From assembly GCF_014191495.1 (NCBI RefSeq), contig NZ_JACHWR010000001.1, forward strand, positions 248,001-312,000: 64,000 bases of DNA, read 5' to 3'. The DNA is from Nocardioides soli (GTDB taxonomy: Bacteria > Actinomycetota > Actinomycetes > Propionibacteriales > Nocardioidaceae). Each line of letters opens with the position of its first letter. Positions within the stretch are counted from its first letter, which is position 1. Below are positions 1 through 7,515 of the stretch, one piece after another. The position numbers and the translations under genes were made by a program. The notes under the pieces were generated by a model. That model searched no databases. It saw only the letters and a list, made by a program, of their open reading frames with translations, and was not told where the DNA came from.

Positions 1-13
1 GGCTCCTCCGGTT

Positions 14-80
14 TCTAAAACTGAACTAGTTGCACGTTAGAATCCGTGGCACCATTGCGTCAAGAGTTTTCTGTTTTAGA
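14..80. promoter_or_regulatory. Inverted repeat in the promoter of the first gene
   Basis: TCTAAAAC at 14-21 and GTTTTAGA at 73-80 are perfect reverse complements in an unusually A/T-rich patch just before the start at 97. They could be half-sites for the adjacent regulator or another protein. The right half lies directly in front of the ribosome binding site. Function is inferred only from position and symmetry. Confidence 0.35.
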
Positions 81-96
81 CAAGGAGCCGCCCGTC

Positions 97-783
97 GTGG
101 ACCTCGCCGCCCAGGCCGCCAGCGTCGGTGCCCTCGCGGAGCCGATCCGCCTGGCGCTCTACGAGTACGTCGTGGCGCGCGGGGAGCCCGTGGGCCGCGA
201 GGAGGCCGCGACCGCGCTCGACCTGGCGCCGCACACGGCGAACTTCCACCTCGACCGGCTGGTCGAGGCGGGGCTGCTGACCGCGGAGTACCGCCGCCTC
301 GGCGGCCGCACCGGACCTGGCGCCGGACGCCCGAGCAAGCTCTACAAGCGGGCCGAGGACCCGGTCGCGATCTCCCTGCCCGACCGGAAGTACGACCTGG
401 TGGGCCACATCCTGGCCAGCGGCATCGAGCGGGCGAGCGGTGCCTCCGGCCCGGATGTCGACACGGCGATCGACACGGCGGCCGCGGAGATCGGGCGGGC
501 GATCGGCGCCGAGGCGGCGCCCGGCGACGTCGCGGCGTTCACGAGGGTGCTGGCCGACCACGGCTTCGAGCCCCGGGTGGACGGCGACACCGTGCTGCTG
601 GCCAACTGCCCCTTCGACACGCTCGCCCGCAGCCACACCGAGCTGGTGTGCGGCATCAACAGGTCGTTCGTGCAGGGGGTCGCCGACGGGATCGGCTGCG
701 ACGTCAGCGCCTGCCTCGCGCCCGAGCCCGGGATGTGCTGCGTGCAGGGCCGGATCGGCCCGGAGGTCAGCCGATCGACTTGA
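97..783 (+). CDS. Cysteine-rich HTH transcriptional regulator (ArsR / COG2345 SufR-like)
   Basis: A 228-aa predicted DNA-binding regulator. The N-terminal half has a winged-helix fold of the ArsR type, with the recognition region around TANFHLDRLVEAGLL. The C-terminal half carries cysteines at about 171, 185, 201, 206, 214 and 215, in the NCPF-x12-C-...-CC pattern typical of COG2345 regulators, where such residues can hold an iron-sulfur cluster or metal. An AAGGAG ribosome binding site at 82-87 favours GTG 97; an upstream in-frame GTG at 46 has no such site. Its end overlaps the convergent adenosine kinase gene by 17 bp. Target genes are unknown and may lie left of the window. The family call is good; SufR identity is not proven. 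Confidence 0.75.
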   Translation: MDLAAQAASVGALAEPIRLALYEYVVARGEPVGREEAATALDLAPHTANFHLDRLVEAGLLTAEYRRLGGRTGPGAGRPSKLYKRAEDPVAISLPDRKYDLVGHILASGIERASGASGPDVDTAIDTAAAEIGRAIGAEAAPGDVAAFTRVLADHGFEPRVDGDTVLLANCPFDTLARSHTELVCGINRSFVQGVADGIGCDVSACLAPEPGMCCVQGRIGPEVSRST

Positions 784-1750
784 GGTGCGGCTCGATGTCC
801 GCGGCTGCGTCGCTCCCGTAGGAGTGCTCGAGGCGGGCGAGGAACTGGGCCGGGGTGAAGGCGTACTCCTGCGTGCCGACCGTCTCCACGACGTACGCCG
901 CGAGCACGCAGCCCACCTGGGCGGCCCGCTCGAGGCCGAGGCCCCACGCGACGGCGGCGAGGAAGCCCGCGCGGAAGGCGTCGCCGACACCGGTCGGCTC
1001 GACCGCGGTGACGTCCTGGGCCGCGGGCAGGACGATCGGCTGCTCCCCCGCGCGCTCGACGCGCACGCCGTCCTTGCCGAGGGTGGTCACCTGCACGCCG
1101 ACCCGGTCGAGGACCTCGGCCGCCGACCAGCCGGTCTTCTGCTCGATCATGTGCGACTCGTACTCGTTGGAGAAGAGGATCGCAGCGCCGTCGATGAGCT
1201 CGCGGATCAGCTCGCCATCGCTGAACGCCAGCTGCTGGCTCGGGTCGGCGATGAAGGCGTAGCCGCGCTGGCGGCACTCCTCGGTGTGCCGGAGCATCCC
1301 GTCGGGGTCGTCGGCGCCGATCAGCACGTAGTCGGGGTGACCGACGCGCTCGACGACCGGGCCGAGCTCGATCAGCCGCGCCTCGCTCATCGCGCCCGGG
1401 TAGAACGAGGCGATCTGGGCGCCGGTCGGGTCGGTGGTGCACACGAACCGCGCCGTGTGCCGGGTGTCGGAGATCCGCACGTGGGAGCAGTTGACGCCGT
1501 GCCGCTCCAGCCACGAGCGGTAGTCGGCGAAGTCCTCGCCGGCCGCACCGACCAGCACCGGGCGCAGGCCGAGCTGGCCGAGCCCGAAGCACATGTTCGC
1601 CGCCACGCCCCCGCGCCGGATCTCGAGATCCTCGACCAGGAACGACAACGAGATCTTGTCCAGCTGCTCCACCACCAGCGAGTCGCGGAACTTCCCCTGG
1701 AAGCTCATCAGGTGGTCGGTGGCGATGGAGCCCGCGATCAGCAGCGACAT
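767..1750 (-). CDS. adoK: Adenosine kinase, PfkB family
   Basis: A 327-aa cytoplasmic sugar kinase of the PfkB/ribokinase fold, predicted to phosphorylate adenosine to AMP for purine salvage. The N-terminus GSIATDHLMSF, the stretches VNCSHVRIS and HTARFVCTT, and FYPGAMSEAR closely follow the mycobacterial adenosine kinase pattern as I remember it. The glycine pair RRGGVAANM is near residue 45. The C-terminal GVGDAFRAGF signature (about 254-263) supplies the catalytic aspartate and anion hole. Length is usual for the family. It stands alone, convergent with the regulator gene and divergent from a small gene at 1815. A ribokinase-like enzyme of other specificity is the main alternative. Confidence 0.9.
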   Translation of the reverse strand: MSLLIAGSIATDHLMSFQGKFRDSLVVEQLDKISLSFLVEDLEIRRGGVAANMCFGLGQLGLRPVLVGAAGEDFADYRSWLERHGVNCSHVRISDTRHTARFVCTTDPTGAQIASFYPGAMSEARLIELGPVVERVGHPDYVLIGADDPDGMLRHTEECRQRGYAFIADPSQQLAFSDGELIRELIDGAAILFSNEYESHMIEQKTGWSAAEVLDRVGVQVTTLGKDGVRVERAGEQPIVLPAAQDVTAVEPTGVGDAFRAGFLAAVAWGLGLERAAQVGCVLAAYVVETVGTQEYAFTPAQFLARLEHSYGSDAAADIEPHLKSIG

Positions 1751-1814
1751 GACACGGGAGACTACCGAGGCGAACTGCTACCCCGACCGGCCGGTAGCAC
1801 TTACGGTCGATGTC

Positions 1815-2024
1815 ATGAGCAACGCCCGACTGGCCTACGACGACGCCTCGACGCCCGCCGAGATGCGGATCGACTGCCTGGCGGCGCAGGCCGCCCTCGC
1901 CGGCCCGCTCGCCGCGACGGCGCGCGAGCTGTCGCGGGAGCAGCCCAAGGCGGCGCAGATCGAGGTCCCCGAGGCCGCCGCCCGTCTGGCCCGCGCACTG
2001 CACCTGCAGCTCGACGGGGAGTGA
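1815..2024 (+). CDS. Small hypothetical protein, 69 aa
   Basis: A short ORF starting ATG SNARLAYDDAS, alanine-rich and predicted helical, with no signal peptide or membrane segment. I do not recognise a family. It lies divergent from adenosine kinase (65 bp between starts) and is followed by the palindromic repeat array. No ribosome binding site precedes the ATG; TACGGT about 10 nt upstream could be a -10 box, so the transcript may be leaderless. Codon use fits a real gene (strong G/C at third positions). A longer frame reaches back into the adenosine kinase gene but is probably not translated. Confidence 0.55.
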   Translation: MSNARLAYDDASTPAEMRIDCLAAQAALAGPLAATARELSREQPKAAQIEVPEAAARLARALHLQLDGE

Positions 2025-2047
2025 GCGGCCCTCGCACCCACCGCACC

Positions 2048-2452
2048 GGTGGTTGAGGAGGTTGCGCTAGCAACCGTCTCGAAACCCGGACAGCCGACAG
2101 GCAACCGCCACCACCGACGCCGTCAGCAGGGTGGTCTCGAGGCTCGGGCCTGGCAGCCCTCACACCTCAACCACCGCACCGGTGGTTGAGGAGGTTGCGC
2201 TAGCAACCGTCTCGAAACCCGGTCAGCCAACAGGCAACAGGCAACCGCCACCACCGACGCCATCAGCACGATGGTCTCGAGGCTCGGGCCTGGCGGCCCT
2301 CACACCTCAACCACCGCACCGGTGGTTGAGGAGGTTGCGCTAGCAACCGTCTCGAAACCCGGACAGCCAACAGGCAACCGCCACCACTAACGCCGTCAGC
2401 GGGGTGGTTTCGAGGCTCGGGCCTGGCGGCCCTCACACCTCAACCACCGAGC
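2048..2452. repeat. Tandem array of palindromic repeats (GGTGGTTGAGG family)
   Basis: Three units begin with GGTGGTTGAGG at 2048, 2181 and 2321 (spacing 133 and 140 bp). Each runs through GGTTGCGCTAGCAACC and TCTCGAAACC to a mirrored half ending CACCTCAACCACC. At unit junctions CCTCAACCACCG, CAC, CGGTGGTTGAGG makes a perfect 12-bp stem with a 3-nt loop. The 7-bp length difference is an extra CAACAGG-type duplication. The array fills the convergent gap between the small gene and erpA (2025-2506). A diverged relative is at 42457-42668. It resembles REP/BIME intergenic repeats and encodes nothing credible. Confidence 0.9.
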
Positions 2453-2462
2453 AAATGCAGCG

Positions 2463-2491
2463 GGCCCCGCCGGTCGTGCACCGACGGGGCC
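2463..2491 (-). terminator. Probable terminator of erpA
   Basis: GGCCCCGCCGGT (2463-2474) and ACCGACGGGGCC (2480-2491) form a 12-bp stem with one mismatch and a 5-nt loop, 15 nt past the erpA stop. There is no strong U-tract, as is common in actinobacteria. Confidence 0.65.
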
Positions 2492-2506
2492 TTGCTGTCA
2501 CTCAGC

Positions 2507-2869
2507 TCAGTGGAAGCTGTCGCCGCAGGCGCAGGAGCCGGTGGCGTTGGGGTTGTCGATCGTGAAGCCCTGCTTCTCGATCGAGTCGACGAAGTCGATC
2601 ATCGCGCCGTTGAGGTAGGGAACGCTCATCCGGTCGACGACGACGGCCACACCGTCGAAGTCGGTCACGACGTCGCCGTCGAGGCTGCGCTCGTCGAAGA
2701 ACAACTGGTAGCGGAGGCCCGAGCAGCCACCGGGCTGCACCGAGATGCGCAGCGCGAGGTCGTCGCGGCCCTCCTGCTCGAGGAGGCTCTTCACCTTGGC
2801 GGCGGCCACCGGGCTCAGGTTGATGGAGTCGGCGTGGCGCTCGGTGGTGGTCTCGACCTGCTCGGTCAT
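2507..2869 (-). CDS. erpA: Iron-sulfur cluster insertion protein ErpA (HesB/IscA family)
   Basis: A 120-aa A-type carrier that passes [Fe-S] clusters to apoproteins in the cytoplasm. The three conserved cysteines are present: one in GGCSGLRYQL (about C49) and two in the C-terminal CACGDSF (about C113 and C115). The FIDSIEK-type stretch appears as VDSIEKQGF. Length is normal. It is read alone, with 70 bp to the glycerate kinase start upstream, and ends in a hairpin. NadA, IspG and the Paa reductase, all iron-sulfur enzymes in this window, are plausible clients, but nothing in the sequence links them directly. Confidence 0.95.
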   Translation of the reverse strand: MTEQVETTTERHADSINLSPVAAAKVKSLLEQEGRDDLALRISVQPGGCSGLRYQLFFDERSLDGDVVTDFDGVAVVVDRMSVPYLNGAMIDFVDSIEKQGFTIDNPNATGSCACGDSFH

Positions 2870-2939
2870 GGGCTGTTCTCCCGAAGTCGATGGAAGTGTC
2901 TTGCTAGCCCCAATGGTCGCACACCGGCGGTTATTCCGG

Positions 2940-4037
2940 TCACCCAGCGTGACCTCGCGGCGACCAGGTGCGCGCCACGCGCTCCGCGAGGTCCGCCAGC
3001 GCCCCGGCGGGGTCGGCGAAGGCGCGCTCCTCCCCCGTCAGGTCGACCAGCGAGTACGCCGACTCGACGCCCAGGGCCCGCATCTCCCGCGAGCCGACCT
3101 GGACCCGTCCGGCGAGCACCACGCAGGGGCGCAGCGCCTCCCCGGCGAGCTCGGCCACGCCGTACGGCACCTTGCCGCCACGGCTGGAGTAGTCGAACGC
3201 CCCCTCGCCGGTGACGACGAGGTCGGCGGTCCGGGCGCGCTCGGCCAGCCGGAGGCTGTCCGCGACCAGCCCGATGCCCGGCCGGCGGGTGGCGCCGAGC
3301 AGCAGCAGCGCGAAGCCGAGGCCCCCGGCGGCGCCGGCGCCCTCCCCGAGCGCCACCCGGCGGTCGGTGGCCACGGCGAGCTCCTCCAGCCAGCCGTCGA
3401 CGACCGGGAGCCGGTCGTCGGCGATGCCCTTCTGCGGGCCGAAGACCTTGGTCGCCCCGAACAGGCCGGTCAGCGGGTTGTCGACGTCGGTGGCCGCGAC
3501 CAGCTCGACCGGCACCGACGGCAGGTCGACCCGGCCGATGCCCGCGAGCCCGGCGGCGCCCCGGTCGAGCGGCCGGTCGGCGGTGGCCCCGAGGGCGGCC
3601 AGCAGCCCGGCTCCCCCGTCGTTGGTGCCGCTCCCGCCCAGCCCGACCACGACCCGCCCCGCACCCGTGTCGACGGCCGCGCGGACCAGCTCGCCGACGC
3701 CGTACGTCGTGGCCTCCTCCGCCCGCTCCCCGCCGGTCAGGTGGACGCCGCAGGCCTGGGCGCTCTCGACGTACGCCGTGCGCACCCCGTCGTGCTCGAC
3801 CACCAGCAGGGACGCCGGCGTCGGCTCGCCGTGCGGGCCGCGGACCGTCACCGCGAGCAGGTCGCCGCCGAGCGCCGCGTGCAGCACGTCGACGAAGCCG
3901 GGGCCGCCGTCGGCCATCGGCGCCAGGTCGATCTCGTCGTCGGGGGCCCGTCGCCGCCAGCCCGCCGCGATCGCGTCGGCGGCCTCCACGGCGGTCAGCG
4001 TGCCCGCGAACTTGTCGGGGGCGACCAGAATGCGCAT
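2940..4037 (-). CDS. glxK: Glycerate kinase (GlxK/GarK type)
   Basis: A 365-aa ATP-dependent kinase that converts D-glycerate to 2- or 3-phosphoglycerate, linking glyoxylate and serine breakdown to glycolysis. Family marks include the N-terminal PDKFAGTLTA, the MADGGPGF loop, and GLGGSGTNDGGAGLL in the middle of the protein. The C-terminal TGEGAFDYSSRGGKVPYGVA corresponds to the TGEGxxDxQS segment of the family. Length fits. It precedes erpA on the same strand and is divergent from a GNAT gene, with 35 bp between starts. No pathway partner lies nearby. Confidence 0.92.
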   Translation of the reverse strand: MRILVAPDKFAGTLTAVEAADAIAAGWRRRAPDDEIDLAPMADGGPGFVDVLHAALGGDLLAVTVRGPHGEPTPASLLVVEHDGVRTAYVESAQACGVHLTGGERAEEATTYGVGELVRAAVDTGAGRVVVGLGGSGTNDGGAGLLAALGATADRPLDRGAAGLAGIGRVDLPSVPVELVAATDVDNPLTGLFGATKVFGPQKGIADDRLPVVDGWLEELAVATDRRVALGEGAGAAGGLGFALLLLGATRRPGIGLVADSLRLAERARTADLVVTGEGAFDYSSRGGKVPYGVAELAGEALRPCVVLAGRVQVGSREMRALGVESAYSLVDLTGEERAFADPAGALADLAERVARTWSPRGHAG

Positions 4038-4072
4038 GCGCCCATCCTGGCGGACTGCCTAGGGTCGGCGTC

Positions 4073-4990
4073 GTGGCAGACCCCCAGAACGGCCCCCGGC
4101 ACGACCCCCTGAGCGGCCTGATCATCCGGCCGATGACCCTCGACGACGTCCCGGCGGCGGAGCGGGTGAGCGACGAGGGGTTCTTCGAGCTCGACACCCG
4201 CCAGCGGCGCGGCACCGACCCGGAGCCCGAGCGCCGCTCGGAGGCGCACCGTGCGGTGTGGATCGAGCGGACCCGGCACTTCGTGCGCACCGACCCCGGC
4301 GGCTGCTGGGTGGCCGAGGACGCCTCCGGCATGGTCGGCATGGCCACCTCGTTCCGGCGCGAGACGCTGTGGTGCCTGGCGACGTACGCCGTGCTGCCGG
4401 GCCGCCAGGGGCAGGGCATCGGCAAGCCCCTGCTCGCGGCGGCGCTCCAGCACGGCGCGGCCAGCACCCGCGCGATGCTGTCGGCGTCGTCGGATCCCCG
4501 AGCCGTGCGGGTGTACCACCAGGCCGGGTTCGAGCTGCATCCGCAGATGTACCTCACCGGCGCCATGGACCGGTCGGCGATCCCGGCGGTGCGGAAGGTC
4601 CGCGAGGGCTCGGCCGCGGACGTCGACCTGATGGACTCCCTCGACCGGGCGGCCCGCGGCGCCGGGCACGGTCCCGACCACGAGCTGATGCTGCGCACCT
4701 GGCGGCTGCTGGTCTCCGACACCTCGACCGGGTCGGGCTACGCCTACCTCAACGAGCGCGGCCAGCTGGCCCTGCTGGCCGCCAGCAACCGGCGCACGGC
4801 GACCCGGCTGCTGTGGGCGGCGCTGGCGGAGGGCCCCGAGCAGATCACGGTCGGGCACGTGACGGGGGCCAACCAGTGGGTGCTCGACGTCGGCTTCGCC
4901 GCGCGGCTCGCGCTGCACCAGGAGGGCTACCTCGGCCTGCGCGGGATGAAGCCGCCCGCGCCGTACGTTCACAACGGTGCACTCCTGTAG
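4073..4990 (+). CDS. GNAT family N-acetyltransferase, two-domain
   Basis: A 305-aa predicted acyl-CoA-dependent acetyltransferase. The first half holds the acetyl-CoA motif A (VLPGRQGQGIGKPLL, roughly residues 105-120) and AVRVYHQAGFELH, the typical motif B end. The second half lacks a clear motif A and looks like a degenerate repeat of the fold, as in tandem GNAT proteins. GTG 4073 starts 35 bp from the divergent glycerate kinase. Substrate cannot be told; no resistance or biosynthetic neighbours are visible. Confidence 0.82.
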   Translation: MADPQNGPRHDPLSGLIIRPMTLDDVPAAERVSDEGFFELDTRQRRGTDPEPERRSEAHRAVWIERTRHFVRTDPGGCWVAEDASGMVGMATSFRRETLWCLATYAVLPGRQGQGIGKPLLAAALQHGAASTRAMLSASSDPRAVRVYHQAGFELHPQMYLTGAMDRSAIPAVRKVREGSAADVDLMDSLDRAARGAGHGPDHELMLRTWRLLVSDTSTGSGYAYLNERGQLALLAASNRRTATRLLWAALAEGPEQITVGHVTGANQWVLDVGFAARLALHQEGYLGLRGMKPPAPYVHNGALL

Positions 4991-5040
4991 TGCCCCGCAC
5001 CGGAAGTTCGGCACCCGACCCCCAGGACTAGGATTCGGCC

Positions 5041-6213
5041 ATGGCGACCGTGGATCTCCCGCTGCTCCCACTCGGGCGCGGCACCGACCTCAACAGCGAG
5101 CGGGGGGTGGAGTGCCCGGGCGACCTGCCCCCGGCGTCCGACCCCGCACTGGTCGCACGGGCGCGAGCGGCCAAGGACGCGCTCGGCGAGAAGGTGTTCG
5201 TGCTCGGGCACCACTACCAGCGCGACGAGGTCATCCAGTTCGCCGACGTCACCGGTGACTCCTTCAAGCTCGCCCGCGAGGCGGCGGCCCGGCCGGACGC
5301 GGAGTACATCGTCTTCTGCGGCGTGCACTTCATGGCCGAGTCGGCCGACATCCTGACCGGCCCCGACCAGCAGGTGGTCCTGCCCGACCTCGCGGCGGGC
5401 TGCTCGATGGCCGACATGGCCCGGCTGACCCAGGTCGAGATGGCGTGGGATGCGCTGGTCAAGGCCGGGATCGGCGACTCCGTCGTCCCCGTGACCTACA
5501 TGAACTCCTCGGCCGACATCAAGGCGTTCTGCGGGCGCAACGGTGGACTCGTCTGCACGTCGAGCAACGCCGACGTCGCGCTGCAGTGGGCGGTCGAGCA
5601 GAAACCCGACGCCAAGATCCTCTTCTTCCCCGACCAGCACCTGGGCCGCAACACCGGGGTGCTGAAGATGGGCTACTCGGTCGACGACTGCGTGGTCTGG
5701 GACCCGCACCGCCCGAACGGCGGACTGACCACCGAGCAGCTGCGCGACGCAAGGATGATCCTCTGGCGCGGCCACTGCTCGGTCCACGGCCGCTTCTCCC
5801 CCGAGGCGGTCGACGACCTGCGCGCCGAGATCCCCGACATCACGATCCTGGTGCACCCCGAGTGCCGCCACGAGGTCGTGCTCAAGGCCGACCTGGTCGG
5901 CTCGACCGAGTTCATCATCCAGACGATCGAGGCCGCGCCCGCGGGCTCCAGCTGGGCGATCGGCACCGAGCTCAACCTGGTCAAGCGGCTCGCCGACGCC
6001 CACCCCGACAAGCGGATCGTCTTCCTCGACAAGGCCGTCTGCTTCTGCTCGACGATGAACCGGATCGACCTGCCCCACCTGGTGTGGACGCTCGAGTCGC
6101 TGGTCGCCGGCACCGTCGTCAACCGGATCGAGGTCGACGCCGAGACCGAGAAGTGGGCGCTGGTCGCGCTCGAGCGGATGCTCGCCCTGCCGGGCAGGAC
6201 CGCCAAGGACTGA
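5041..6213 (+). CDS. nadA: Quinolinate synthase NadA
   Basis: A 390-aa [4Fe-4S] enzyme that condenses iminoaspartate with dihydroxyacetone phosphate to quinolinate in de novo NAD synthesis. Three cysteines at about 93 (FCGVHFMAES), 172 (LVCTSSNA) and 275 (HPECRHEV) are the expected cluster ligands. GHHYQRDEVIQFAD near the N-terminus and the central MNSSADIKAFCG are also family marks. Length is that of the longer actinobacterial form. No nadB or nadC is adjacent, which is unusual since these often form an operon; they may be elsewhere. It is convergent with the histidine kinase, 32 bp apart. Confidence 0.96.
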   Translation: MATVDLPLLPLGRGTDLNSERGVECPGDLPPASDPALVARARAAKDALGEKVFVLGHHYQRDEVIQFADVTGDSFKLAREAAARPDAEYIVFCGVHFMAESADILTGPDQQVVLPDLAAGCSMADMARLTQVEMAWDALVKAGIGDSVVPVTYMNSSADIKAFCGRNGGLVCTSSNADVALQWAVEQKPDAKILFFPDQHLGRNTGVLKMGYSVDDCVVWDPHRPNGGLTTEQLRDARMILWRGHCSVHGRFSPEAVDDLRAEIPDITILVHPECRHEVVLKADLVGSTEFIIQTIEAAPAGSSWAIGTELNLVKRLADAHPDKRIVFLDKAVCFCSTMNRIDLPHLVWTLESLVAGTVVNRIEVDAETEKWALVALERMLALPGRTAKD

Positions 6214-6245
6214 CCGGCGGGCCGCGCCCGGAACCGGGCGGGTCC

Positions 6246-7406
6246 TCAGGACTGCTCGGGCAGCTCGAACCAGGCGCAGGTCCCGCCGTACGCCGCCTCC
6301 CCGAGGCCGATGCGGCCACCGTGGGCCTCGATGATGCGGCGGCAGGTCGACAGGCCGATGCCCGAGCCCTCGACGTCCTCGTCGATGCGCGCGAGGGGCT
6401 GGAAGACCCGCTCCCGCTGGTCCTCCGGGATGCCCGGTCCGCGGTCGCAGATCTCGATCCGCCAGCGACCGTTGACCACCGTGCTGTCGACCTCGATGTG
6501 CGGCGGGCGGCCCGCCCGGGTGAACTTGGCGGCGTTCGCGACCAGGTTCTGCAGCACCGCGCGCAGCTGCACGGCGTCGCCCGTCACCGTCGGGAGATCG
6601 CCCGTGACGATCGTCGCCCCGGTCAGCGGCACGGCCAGGTCCTCGACGACGTCGCGGAGGACCCCGCCGAGATCGACGGGGCCGCGCTGCAGCTCGCCGC
6701 CGACCCGCGCGAACTTGAGCAGGTCGTCGATGAGCGACTGCATCCGGTCGGCACCGCCGATGGCCCGCTGCACGAGGAAGCCCATGTCCCCGTCGCCGTC
6801 GAGCTCGTCGTCGAGCATCCGCAGCGCCATCGTCACGGCGGTGAGCGGGTTGCGCAGGTCGTGGCTGACCTGGCCGGCGAACGCCGCGAGCTGCTCGTTG
6901 GAGCGCTGCAGCTCGCGGGTGCGCAGCTCCAGCTCGAGCAGGTCGACGACCCGGTCGGCCAGCCCGACCAGGGCGCTCTCCTGCTCGTCGGCCAGCGTGC
7001 GCGGCTGCTCGTCGAAGACGCACAGCGTGCCGATCACGACGCCGTCGGGCGTGCGCAGCTGGTGGGTCGCGTAGAACCGCACGCGCCCGATCGCGCCGGT
7101 CACGAAGGGGTTGTCCGCGAAGCGGGGGTCCTTGCTGGCGTCCGGCACGATGACCGGCGCCTCCTCCTCGAGGACGGTCGCGCACATCGAGTCCTCGCGC
7201 CGGCAGACCGAGGCGTCGAACCCGTGGGTGGCGATCTGGTGCTGCTCGGTGTCGGTGAGCAGGTTGATCGTCGCCATCGGCACCAGCGCCACCTGCGCGG
7301 CGATCTCCACGAGCGCGAGCAGGTCCGGCCGCGGCGGCTCGACGAGCACCCGGTAGCGCCCGATCTCCGCGACCCGCCGCTCGTCCTGCACAGGCGCGAT
7401 CGCCAT
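6246..7406 (-). CDS. GAF-domain sensor histidine kinase
   Basis: A 386-aa soluble kinase with no membrane segment. Residues 20-160 form a GAF domain of the type that senses small ligands or redox state. The H-box AGQVSHDLRNPLTAVTMAL places the phosphorylated histidine at about 182. The ATPase region has NLVANAAKF (N-box), CDRGPGIPED (G1) and GSGIGLSTCRRIIEAHGG (G2). It is an orphan: no response regulator lies beside it. Cysteines at about 68 and 75 in the GAF domain might matter for sensing, which is conjecture. Confidence 0.9.
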   Translation of the reverse strand: MAIAPVQDERRVAEIGRYRVLVEPPRPDLLALVEIAAQVALVPMATINLLTDTEQHQIATHGFDASVCRREDSMCATVLEEEAPVIVPDASKDPRFADNPFVTGAIGRVRFYATHQLRTPDGVVIGTLCVFDEQPRTLADEQESALVGLADRVVDLLELELRTRELQRSNEQLAAFAGQVSHDLRNPLTAVTMALRMLDDELDGDGDMGFLVQRAIGGADRMQSLIDDLLKFARVGGELQRGPVDLGGVLRDVVEDLAVPLTGATIVTGDLPTVTGDAVQLRAVLQNLVANAAKFTRAGRPPHIEVDSTVVNGRWRIEICDRGPGIPEDQRERVFQPLARIDEDVEGSGIGLSTCRRIIEAHGGRIGLGEAAYGGTCAWFELPEQS

Positions 7407-7515
7407 CCGTCAGCCTCCCCATCGGCTCGAGGTACCCGGACCGAGAGCCGGGGCATCGGCCCCGGCCTCGAAGCCCGCAGGCTATCCGGGCCGCCGCCTC
7501 GTCGGCGCGGGCCCC

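Noticed and set aside
2048..2452. Possible CRISPR array or origin in the tandem repeats after 2048
   Set aside because: Units are internally palindromic and the intervening sequence is itself repeated, unlike spacers. No dnaA boxes or cas genes are present.
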